Both the position numbers and the translations under genes were made by a program. Positions 11,446 through 17,761 of a stretch of 17,761 bases of DNA are shown piece by piece. The stretch's first letter is position 1. Each line of letters begins with the position of its first letter. The DNA comes from Gammaproteobacteria bacterium (lineage in GTDB: Bacteria; Pseudomonadota; Gammaproteobacteria; UBA9214), in NCBI GenBank assembly GCA_030632175.1, contig DAOVVG010000024.1, forward strand, positions 1 to 17,761. The letters run 5' to 3'. The notes below the pieces were generated by a model that saw only the letters and a list, made by a program, of their open reading frames with translations, ran no database searches and was not told the DNA's origin.

Positions 11446-14280
11446 ATGAGTAAGCAAGGGATGAAGATGCTGCAACAAACCTCGTTGCTGGACGGGGACA
11501 ACGGCGCTTATCTTGAATCACTGTACGAGTCCTGGCTGCATGATCAGGACTCCGTTCCTGAAAACTGGCGTGAATACTTTGCAGGTCTGCCGCAGGTCAA
11601 CGGGCAGGCCAGGGACGACATCCTGCACTCGGAAATGCGGCAGGAGTTTTCACGACTGACCGGTCGCTTGCGTGGCCACCGCATCGCGCGGTTGACTGGC
11701 GCACGTCTGGAACACGAACGCAAGCAGGTGCGTATTCTCCAGCTGATCAATGCCTACCGCTTTTGCGGACATCAATATGCCAGAACCGATCCGCTGCGCC
11801 GCACCGAGCCGGAGCTGGCACCCGAGATGGACCTGGACTATCACGATCTGTCAGAAGCGGATTTTGATACGGTCTTTCAAACCGGTTCACTGGTAGGTCC
11901 GGAAGAAGCAACCCTCGAAGAGATTCTGTATTCCCTGAACCGCACCTACTGTGAAACGGTCGGCGCCGAATACATGCACATGTCCTCGACAGAGGAAAAA
12001 CGCTGGATACAGCAGCATCTTGAAAGTGTGGAGTCACACCCCCATCTGGCGAATGAAAAACAGCGCTGGTTACTGAAGCGGTTGACAGCAGCCGAGGGAA
12101 TCGAGCGTTACCTGCATTCAAAATACGTTGGACAGAAACGTTTTTCGCTGGAAGGTGGCGAGAGTCTTATCCCTCTGATGAGCGAGCTTATTGACCGTTC
12201 CGGCGCCCGCGGCGTGAAAGAAATTGTCATGGGCATGTCGCACCGCGGTCGCCTGAATGTCCTGATCAATATCCTCGGGAAACTGCCCTCAGAGCTGTTT
12301 TCGGAATTTGAGGATGTACATGACCGGCAGCATCTTTCCGGTGATGTTAAATATCATCAGGGATTCTCCTCGAATATCAGGACGCCCGGCGGCCTGGTAC
12401 ATCTCGCGCTGGCGTTTAATCCCTCACACCTGGAGATTGTCTCGCCGGTGGTACACGGCTCGGTGCGTGCGCGCCAGCAACGCTATGGTGAACTGCAGGA
12501 CAGCAGGATATTGCCAGTGGTGATACACGGGGACTCTGCCTTTGCCGGCCAGGGCGTGGTTATGGAAACTTTCAACATGTCCGGACTGCGGGGTTACTCG
12601 ACGCATGGCACGGTGCATATTGTTGTCAATAACCAGATCGGTTTTACAACCAGCCATGTCAAGGACTCGCGTTCCACGCTGTATTGTACCGATGTGGCAA
12701 AGATGGTTGATGCACCGATCTTTCATGTCAACGGCGATGACCCGGAGGCGGTGCTGTTTATTACGCAGGTAGCCCTGGACTACCGCATGCAATTTCAAAA
12801 AGACGTTGTCATTGATCTGGTGTGTTACCGCCGCCATGGCCACAACGAAGCGGATGAACCGGCTGCGACACAGCCAATGATGTATCAGGATGTGCGTTCC
12901 CTGCCGACCACCCGTACCCTGTATGCACAGCGCCTGGAGGAAGAGAATATTATTGCGCCGGACATGGCAGAGCAGATGGGGCACGATTATCGCGACTTGC
13001 TGGATGCCGGCAGCAGCGTGACACCGAAGGTGTTGCTGGGTGAGCCGGTTGCCCCCGGTGTTGCAGTTAACTGGAAATCCTACGTGGGCCATGGCTGGCA
13101 CATGGCCTGTGACACCACGGTCAGCATGGAAACGCTGGAAATGCTGTCGGCACGCTTGCAGAAATTGCCCGCGGGTTTTGAGGTGCATCCGCGCGTGGCA
13201 AAGGTGATGGAAGACCGTCGCAAGATGGCGGCGGGTGCGTTGCCAGTGGACTGGGGGTTTGCGGAATCACTGGCACATGCGAGCCTGTTGCATGATGGTT
13301 TTGCCGTGCGTATATCCGGGCAGGACAGCGAGCGCGGTACATTTTTTCACCGCCACGCGGTGCTCTATAACCAGGTCGATGGTGAGAGCCATGTGCCGTT
13401 ACAGCACCTTGCCGATGACCAGCCCCGATTTGTGGTATACAACTCGCTGTTGTCAGAGGAGGCAGTGCTTGCCTACGAGTATGGTTATGCTACCACCGAG
13501 CCGGAAACCCTTACGGTCTGGGAAGCGCAGTACGGTGACTTCGCCAATGTTGCACAGGTCGTCATTGATCAGTTCATTGCGTCGGGTGAGGCAAAATGGG
13601 GGCGTCTTTGCGGTCTGACGCTGTTATTGCCACACGGTTATGAGGGCCAGGGGCCGGAACATTCGTCGGCGCGTCTGGAACGTTTTCTGCAACTGTGTGT
13701 CGACCATAATATCCAGGTGTGTAATCCGACCACGCCTGCCCAGATGTATCACATGCTGCGCCGCCAGATGATCAGGCCGCTACGCAAACCGCTGATCGTG
13801 ATGGCACCAAAAAGCCTGTTGCGTCACAAGGCAGCTGTATCCGGACTCGATGAATTGTCGCAGGGAAGTTTTCAAGTGGTTATTGGTGAACAGTTGCTGG
13901 GCGATCTGTCGCAGATAACACGGCTGGTACTGTGCAGTGGCAGGGTGTACTACGATTTGCTGGAAAAGCGTCAGGCGGAGAACCTCACACACGTTGCGCT
14001 GGTGCGTATAGAGCAGTTGTATCCTTTCCCGTGGCGACTGTTGCGGCGGGAACTGGCGCATTACCCGGCGGTCAGGGAGTATGTGTGGTGCCAGGAAGAA
14101 CCCCAGAACCAGGGCGCATGGTACGCGACACGGCACAAATTTGAGGAGGTTATTGGTGATGAAAACAAACTTATCTATACTGGCCGCGAGGCATCATCTG
14201 CGCCTGCGGTCGGTTATGCGCGCTTGCATGTAGAGCAGCAGAAGGCACTGGTGAGCAATGCGCTGGGGCTTTCGCAGTAG
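11446..14280 (+). CDS. sucA: 2-oxoglutarate dehydrogenase E1 component
   Basis: This large thiamine-diphosphate enzyme (944 residues, usual size about 930-950) decarboxylates 2-oxoglutarate and passes the succinyl group to the lipoyl arm of SucB in the TCA cycle. Diagnostic segments include the N-terminal E2-binding region (YLESLYESWLHDQDSVPENW), MGMSHRGRLNVL, KYHQGFSSNI, and the ThDP/Mg site GDSAFAGQGVVMETFNMSGL followed by THGTVHIVVNNQIGFTTS. VNGDDPEAV and LPHGYEGQGPEHSSARLERF follow in the pyrimidine-binding half. All are intact. The ATG at 11446 is taken as start. The ATG at 11467 has a better-placed AAGGG (six bases upstream) and could be the true start, seven residues shorter. The gene is followed by sucB after about 40 bases, which indicates an operon. 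Confidence 0.96.
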   Translation: MSKQGMKMLQQTSLLDGDNGAYLESLYESWLHDQDSVPENWREYFAGLPQVNGQARDDILHSEMRQEFSRLTGRLRGHRIARLTGARLEHERKQVRILQLINAYRFCGHQYARTDPLRRTEPELAPEMDLDYHDLSEADFDTVFQTGSLVGPEEATLEEILYSLNRTYCETVGAEYMHMSSTEEKRWIQQHLESVESHPHLANEKQRWLLKRLTAAEGIERYLHSKYVGQKRFSLEGGESLIPLMSELIDRSGARGVKEIVMGMSHRGRLNVLINILGKLPSELFSEFEDVHDRQHLSGDVKYHQGFSSNIRTPGGLVHLALAFNPSHLEIVSPVVHGSVRARQQRYGELQDSRILPVVIHGDSAFAGQGVVMETFNMSGLRGYSTHGTVHIVVNNQIGFTTSHVKDSRSTLYCTDVAKMVDAPIFHVNGDDPEAVLFITQVALDYRMQFQKDVVIDLVCYRRHGHNEADEPAATQPMMYQDVRSLPTTRTLYAQRLEEENIIAPDMAEQMGHDYRDLLDAGSSVTPKVLLGEPVAPGVAVNWKSYVGHGWHMACDTTVSMETLEMLSARLQKLPAGFEVHPRVAKVMEDRRKMAAGALPVDWGFAESLAHASLLHDGFAVRISGQDSERGTFFHRHAVLYNQVDGESHVPLQHLADDQPRFVVYNSLLSEEAVLAYEYGYATTEPETLTVWEAQYGDFANVAQVVIDQFIASGEAKWGRLCGLTLLLPHGYEGQGPEHSSARLERFLQLCVDHNIQVCNPTTPAQMYHMLRRQMIRPLRKPLIVMAPKSLLRHKAAVSGLDELSQGSFQVVIGEQLLGDLSQITRLVLCSGRVYYDLLEKRQAENLTHVALVRIEQLYPFPWRLLRRELAHYPAVREYVWCQEEPQNQGAWYATRHKFEEVIGDENKLIYTGREASSAPAVGYARLHVEQQKALVSNALGLSQ

Positions 14281-14319
14281 CGGTTTTCAGGGATGTCAGC
14301 CAGGGAGAATCAAGTCACG

Positions 14320-15582
14320 ATGACAACCGAAGTAAGAGTGCCGGAATTACCGGAGTCTGTCAGTGATGGTGTCGTGGTCTGCTGGCACAAACAGGCGGGC
14401 GATGTGATCAGGCGTGATGAAGCACTGGTCGATATAGAGACAGACAAGGTGGTGCTGGAAGTTCCGGCACCTGCCGATGGTGTGCTCGAGAAGATCCTGT
14501 TTGCCGATGGTGATACGGTCACTGCAGACCAGATTATTGGAGTTATCAAGGCAAACGGTGCTGCTCATCCTGCTGAGCAGGCGCCTGCGAAGGAAAGCAA
14601 ACCTGAGGATGATACCGTCAAGGCATCACCCGGGGCGGGACCGGCGGCGCGCAGGTTGATGGCCGAAAACAGGCTGGATGCTGACGAGATCAAGGCGAGC
14701 GGGAAACAGGGTCGGGTCACCAAGGGTGATGTGTTGTCGCATCTCGAAAATCAACAGCCGCCTGCGGAGACTATCGTGGAGCCGGTAGCGGTCAACGCTG
14801 AACCTGTATCTGCATCTGCATCAGCATCTGCACCTGCACAGGTGGTACGGTTAACGCCCGGGTTGCCGGAGATCGAGGAAGATCGCCCGCAGAAACGGGT
14901 GCCTATGTCACGGCTGCGCGCGCGGGTCGCCGAGCGGCTACTGCAGGCTACGCAGGGCACTGCCATGCTGACCACCTTTAATGAGGTCAACATGGCGCCG
15001 ATCAAGTCACTGCGTGACAGGCACCGTGAATCATTCGAAAAGAATCACGGTGTGCGTCTGGGGTTTATGTCTTTCTTCGTGCGTGCAGCCGCTGAAGCCC
15101 TGAAGCGTCATCCGGATATCAATGCTTCAATAGATGGTGACGATATCGTGTATCACGGCTTCTGTGATATCGGTGTGGCTATCAGTACCGACCGTGGTCT
15201 GGTTGTGCCTATCCTGCGCAATGCCGAGTACATGAGCCTCGCCGAGATCGAGACCGACATACTCGAATTTGCCAACCGCGGCCGTGACGGGAAATTGTCG
15301 ATGGACGATATTACCGGCGGCACGTTTTCGATTACCAATGGCGGTGTGTTCGGTTCCATGCTGTCAACACCGATCCTGAATCCGCCGCAAAGTGCGATTC
15401 TCGGTATGCACAAGATACAGGACCGGCCGGTGGTCGAGGATGGCGTCATCGTGATACGCCCGATCATGTACCTGGCGCTGACCTATGATCATCGCAGCGT
15501 TGATGGCAAGAGCGCGGTGACTTTTCTCAAGACCATTGTCGAGCTGCTGGAGGATCCGGCGAGCATGCTGCTGGATTTGTAG
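14320..15582 (+). CDS. sucB: Dihydrolipoamide succinyltransferase, 2-oxoglutarate dehydrogenase E2
   Basis: The 420-residue product forms the core of the 2-oxoglutarate dehydrogenase complex and transfers succinyl groups to CoA. Its domains in order are a lipoyl domain (about 1-80) with the lipoylated Lys43 in IETDKVVLEV, and an E3/E1-binding peripheral domain (PAARRLMAENRLDADEI, then GRVTKGDVLSHL). A flexible Ala/Ser/Pro linker containing SASASASAPA follows, then the C-terminal acyltransferase domain ending with the catalytic motif TYDHRSVDGKSA. The ATG at 14320 gives the canonical N-terminus MTTEVRVPELPESV and has AGGGAG about 12 bases upstream. An in-frame ATG at 14293 would add nine residues. 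The gene sits between sucA and lpdA on the same strand and supplies the scaffold that binds both products. Confidence 0.96.
   Translation: MTTEVRVPELPESVSDGVVVCWHKQAGDVIRRDEALVDIETDKVVLEVPAPADGVLEKILFADGDTVTADQIIGVIKANGAAHPAEQAPAKESKPEDDTVKASPGAGPAARRLMAENRLDADEIKASGKQGRVTKGDVLSHLENQQPPAETIVEPVAVNAEPVSASASASAPAQVVRLTPGLPEIEEDRPQKRVPMSRLRARVAERLLQATQGTAMLTTFNEVNMAPIKSLRDRHRESFEKNHGVRLGFMSFFVRAAAEALKRHPDINASIDGDDIVYHGFCDIGVAISTDRGLVVPILRNAEYMSLAEIETDILEFANRGRDGKLSMDDITGGTFSITNGGVFGSMLSTPILNPPQSAILGMHKIQDRPVVEDGVIVIRPIMYLALTYDHRSVDGKSAVTFLKTIVELLEDPASMLLDL
14807..14837 (+). repeat. Hexanucleotide repeat in the sucB linker
   Basis: About five imperfect units of TCTGCA/TCAGCA encode the alternating Ser-Ala run of the E2 linker. 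Such tracts can change length by slippage in multiples of six without breaking the frame. Confidence 0.6.
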
Positions 15583-15611
15583 GACATATGTCGCGCCAGA
15601 CTAAATCAACC

Positions 15612-15682
15612 GTAGGAGCGGACCGTGTCCGCGATTGTTCGAACACATCAGCAATCAAATAGCGGACACGGTCCGCTCCTAC
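15612..15682. repeat. REP-like palindrome, copy 2 (variant core)
   Basis: Perfect 21-base arms at 15612-15632 and 15662-15682 are separated by 29 bases. The arm opens GTAGGAGCGG like the other two copies, but its centre reads ACCGTGT instead of ATCTCGT. It sits between sucB and lpdA, inside what is probably one operon. There it could attenuate transcription, protect the sucAB message from 3' decay, or limit lpdA read-through. Confidence 0.85.
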
Positions 15683-15700
15683 ACCTGAATATATAAAGCC

Positions 15701-17137
15701 ATGACAAACAACTACGATGTTATTGTTATTGGCGCCGGCCCTGCCGGTTATGTTGCAGCCATTCGTTGCGCGCAGCTGGGTATGACGGTCGCCTGTGTCG
15801 ATGCCTGGCTCGGTCGGGATGGCAAGCCAGCGCTTGGCGGCACCTGTCTGAATGCAGGCTGTATCCCCTCGAAGGCCTTGCTTGAAAGCTCCCGGTTATA
15901 TGACCGCCTGCAACAGGGTATGGATACGCATGGCATCGCGGTTGACGGTGTCACGCTGGATGTTGCGGCGATGATGGCCAGCAAGGACGCCACTGTTCAC
16001 GACCTGACACACGGTATAGCGGCCCTGTTCAGTACCCATGCCATTGAGTGGATTGCCGGTCGCGGGCAGTTGCTTCCGGATCGTCAGGTGCAGGTCACGC
16101 CGCACAGCGGGGCGCAGCACACTGTCAGTGCCGGGCACGTTATTCTTGCAACCGGTTCTGTACCCATCGAGCTGTCGGTTGCGCCGCTTGATGGCGACAC
16201 CGTTGTGGATTCGGAGGGTGCGCTGAACTGGAAAGATGTGCCGCAGCGGCTGGGAATAATCGGTGCCGGCGTCATCGGCCTGGAGCTGGGAAGTGTCTGG
16301 CGCAGACTGGGAGCGGAAGTCGTGTTGCTGGAAGCGCAGGAACAGTTTCTGCCGATGGCTGACCGGCAACTGGCGAAGTCAGCCCTGAACCTGTTCCGCA
16401 AGCAGGGTCTGGACATCAGGCTGGGTGAGCGTGTGAAAGCTGCGACTGTCACTGGCGATGGCGTAAATGTTGAGTACGAGAATGATACTGACGGGCACAC
16501 ACTGACAGTTGACCGTTTGATTGTGGCGGTTGGCAGGCGGCCCTGTACCGACGGGCTGGCGGCGGCGGAAACAGAGTTGCTGCTGGATGAGCAGGGATTT
16601 ATCCACGTTGATGAGGAATGCTGCACCAGTGTTCCGAGCGTGTACGCCATCGGCGATGCCGTGCGTGGTCCGATGCTGGCCCACAAGGGATCGGAAGAAG
16701 GTATAGCTGTAGCCGAGCGTATCGCCGGTCAGGTCAGCGATGTGAATTATGATGCGATCGCATCCGTGATCTATACGCACCCGGAAATCGCATGGGTGGG
16801 CAAGACCGAGGAGGCGCTCAAGCAGGCGGGTGTCGAATATCGTACCGGGTTGTTTCCGTTTGCTGCCAGTGGCCGCGCGCGGGCCATGCAGGAAACGGCC
16901 GGCGAGGTGAAGATACTCAGTGATGCGGCAACCGATCAGGTGCTGGGTGTGCACATTATGGGTGAACAGGCATCAGAGTTGATTGCCCAGGCGGTGATGG
17001 CACTGGAGTTTGATGCCAGCAGTGAGGATATTGCGCGTACCATCTTTGCTCATCCGACATTGTCGGAGGCAATGCACGAGGCAGCACTGGCGGTTGACGG
17101 CAGGTCTATTCATATGGCGCGATCAAGGCGCCGTTAG
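15701..17137 (+). CDS. lpdA: Dihydrolipoamide dehydrogenase (E3)
   Basis: This 478-residue FAD flavoprotein reoxidises the dihydrolipoyl arm of E2 and reduces NAD+. The FAD-binding motif GAGPAGYVAA (about 11-20) is followed by the redox disulfide GGTCLNAGCIPSKALLESS (Cys49 and Cys54). The NAD-binding loop is GIIGAGVIGLELGSVWRRLG, the second FAD motif is YAIGDAVRGPMLAHKGSEEG, and the interface active-site pair lies in HPTLSEAMHEAAL. Length is normal. The ATG at 15701 gives the family N-terminus MTNNYDVIVIGAGP, although the ribosome-binding site is weak. It completes the 2-oxoglutarate dehydrogenase set after sucA and sucB, and may also serve other lipoyl complexes. A REP hairpin separates it from sucB, so its expression may be partly uncoupled. 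Confidence 0.96.
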   Translation: MTNNYDVIVIGAGPAGYVAAIRCAQLGMTVACVDAWLGRDGKPALGGTCLNAGCIPSKALLESSRLYDRLQQGMDTHGIAVDGVTLDVAAMMASKDATVHDLTHGIAALFSTHAIEWIAGRGQLLPDRQVQVTPHSGAQHTVSAGHVILATGSVPIELSVAPLDGDTVVDSEGALNWKDVPQRLGIIGAGVIGLELGSVWRRLGAEVVLLEAQEQFLPMADRQLAKSALNLFRKQGLDIRLGERVKAATVTGDGVNVEYENDTDGHTLTVDRLIVAVGRRPCTDGLAAAETELLLDEQGFIHVDEECCTSVPSVYAIGDAVRGPMLAHKGSEEGIAVAERIAGQVSDVNYDAIASVIYTHPEIAWVGKTEEALKQAGVEYRTGLFPFAASGRARAMQETAGEVKILSDAATDQVLGVHIMGEQASELIAQAVMALEFDASSEDIARTIFAHPTLSEAMHEAALAVDGRSIHMARSRRR

Positions 17138-17169
17138 AAAAAACCAGTAATACACAGAGGAGAAATATC

Positions 17170-17577
17170 ATGTCGAACAAGTCAACTTTAAAACCATTAA
17201 CCGTTGCACTGGGTACTGTATTTACAGTTTCTCTGGCAAATATCAGCATTGCCAGTGCCACCGGGAACCCGTTCAGCATGAAGCCGCTTTCCGGTGGATA
17301 CATGATGCTGGCAGAGGGCAAGTGCGGGGAAGGCAAATGTGGCGGCAGCAAAGGCAAGGGTATGGAAGGCGGCTGCGGTATGAAGCGCATGGATGCTGAT
17401 GGCGATGGTAATGTCACCAAAGATGAATTTATGCAGGGACACGAGGCCATGTTTAATCGCATCGATCAGAATGATGATGGCGTAATTGACCCGTCTGAAC
17501 GCGAGGCCCACATGAAGGTAATGAAAGGCATGAAAGAGGGTAAGTGCGGCGAAGGCAAGTGCGGCGGTTCAAAGTAG
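17170..17577 (+). CDS. Secreted EF-hand protein with EGKCG repeats (HvfA-like RiPP metallophore precursor)
   Basis: The 135-residue product starts with a signal peptide (basic start, hydrophobic core about 10-27, ASA cleavage site near residue 30). The mature part begins with NPFSMKPLSGGYMMLAEGKCG, which resembles HvfA-family precursors. In those, EGKCG motifs are modified by an MNIO (DUF692) enzyme HvfB and its partner HvfC into copper-binding oxazolone/thioamide groups. Two identical 13-residue blocks, EGKCGEGKCGGSK, lie at 49-61 and at the very C-terminus (123-135), giving four EGKCG motifs. Between them lie two canonical EF-hand loops, DADGDGNVTKDE (75-86) and DQNDDGVIDPSE (99-110), with all calcium ligands. 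A strong AGAGGAGA site precedes the ATG. No hvfB or hvfC is adjacent. A simple calcium- or metal-binding periplasmic protein, unmodified, remains possible. Confidence 0.82.
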   Translation: MSNKSTLKPLTVALGTVFTVSLANISIASATGNPFSMKPLSGGYMMLAEGKCGEGKCGGSKGKGMEGGCGMKRMDADGDGNVTKDEFMQGHEAMFNRIDQNDDGVIDPSEREAHMKVMKGMKEGKCGEGKCGGSK

Positions 17578-17580
17578 ATT

Positions 17581-17649
17581 CTGTAGGAGCGGATCTCGTC
17601 CGCGATTGTATTTTATCCCCGTGATCGCGGACGAGATCCGCTCCTACAG
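17581..17649. repeat. REP-like palindrome, copy 3
   Basis: Perfect 26-base arms (17581-17606 and 17624-17649) surround a 17-base loop. They contain the same 24-base arm as copy 1 (core ATCTCGT), but the loop sequence differs. It lies between the convergent ends of the EGKCG-protein gene and moaE, four bases after the former's stop codon and about 20 bases from the latter's. No T-run follows on either side. Confidence 0.87.
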
Positions 17650-17667
17650 CTCATTTATTGCGGTTGC

Positions 17668-17761
17668 CTAGGCGCTGTTGCCGGGCGTTATCCAGCGATC
17701 ACCTTCAATGAGGATTTCTTTTTTCCAGAACGGTGCATTGGTTTTCAGGGTGTCAATCATG
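17668..17761 (-). CDS. moaE: Molybdopterin synthase catalytic subunit MoaE, C-terminal fragment (cut by window edge)
   Basis: Only the last 30 codons are inside the window, read on the minus strand from the right edge to a TAG at 17668-17670. The peptide MIDTLKTNAPFWKKEILIEG followed by DRW matches the conserved C-terminus of MoaE (LKTxxPFWKKE...DRW). MoaE works with MoaD to insert the dithiolene sulfurs of molybdopterin. The Lys in the FWKKE segment belongs to the active site in this family. The rest of the gene lies beyond position 17761. Confidence 0.85.
   Translation of the reverse strand, partial: MIDTLKTNAPFWKKEILIEGDRWITPGNSA

Noticed and set aside
12424..13188. A 254-codon open frame on the minus strand
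   Set aside because: It is entirely antisense to sucA. The His-rich, low-complexity translation mirrors sucA codon usage.

Overview
The window looks like a chromosomal segment of a gammaproteobacterium. This is inferred from gene content: YaaA, an E. coli-type glucokinase, cytochrome c5, a type IV pilin, a complete 2-oxoglutarate dehydrogenase set, and REP-like palindromes opening GTAGGAGCGG. An environmental, possibly sulfur- or metal-exposed lineage is plausible, but the species cannot be named from this sequence. No insertion sequence, phage gene or CRISPR array is visible.

Layout. Positions 89-862 hold yaaA, which converges on an arsenic operon read leftwards: arsR (3211), arsI-like C-As lyase, thioredoxin-type arsC, and acr3 (ending at 868). 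Its promoter is covered by two overlapping ATATATG-N6-CATATAT operators. After a REP hairpin comes a second leftward cluster, CHAD-domain protein, inorganic pyrophosphatase and glucokinase (6057 to 3564), which links polyphosphate/pyrophosphate and sugar phosphorylation. Rightward from 6227 are a SAM-dependent methyltransferase and a small unknown protein.

From 7619 to 9825 there is a compact three-gene unit. It encodes a secreted protein of unknown function, a membrane sensor with a periplasmic CxxCH-containing domain (DUF3365/Tll0287-like) and a HAMP domain but no output domain, and, 16 bases further on, a soluble class III nucleotide-cyclase-like protein. This is a candidate split heme-sensor/cyclase signalling pair. 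A tRNA-Arg(CCG) gene faces it on the minus strand. A membrane-anchored cytochrome c5 with a clear terminator and a lone type IV pilin follow.

The right third encodes 2-oxoglutarate dehydrogenase: sucA (E1), sucB (E2) and lpdA (E3), with a REP hairpin between sucB and lpdA. Downstream of lpdA lies a secreted 135-residue protein. It carries two copies of a 13-residue Cys repeat (EGKCGEGKCGGSK) on either side of two canonical EF-hands. The EGKCG motif is the signature of HvfA-type RiPP metallophore precursors, but no modifying enzymes are visible here. A third REP hairpin separates it from the C-terminal end of moaE, which is cut by the window edge.

The most noteworthy items are the EF-hand/EGKCG hybrid peptide, the split sensor/cyclase unit, the CHAD-ppa-glk cluster, and the ars promoter, where the -10 box lies only six bases from the arsR ATG.
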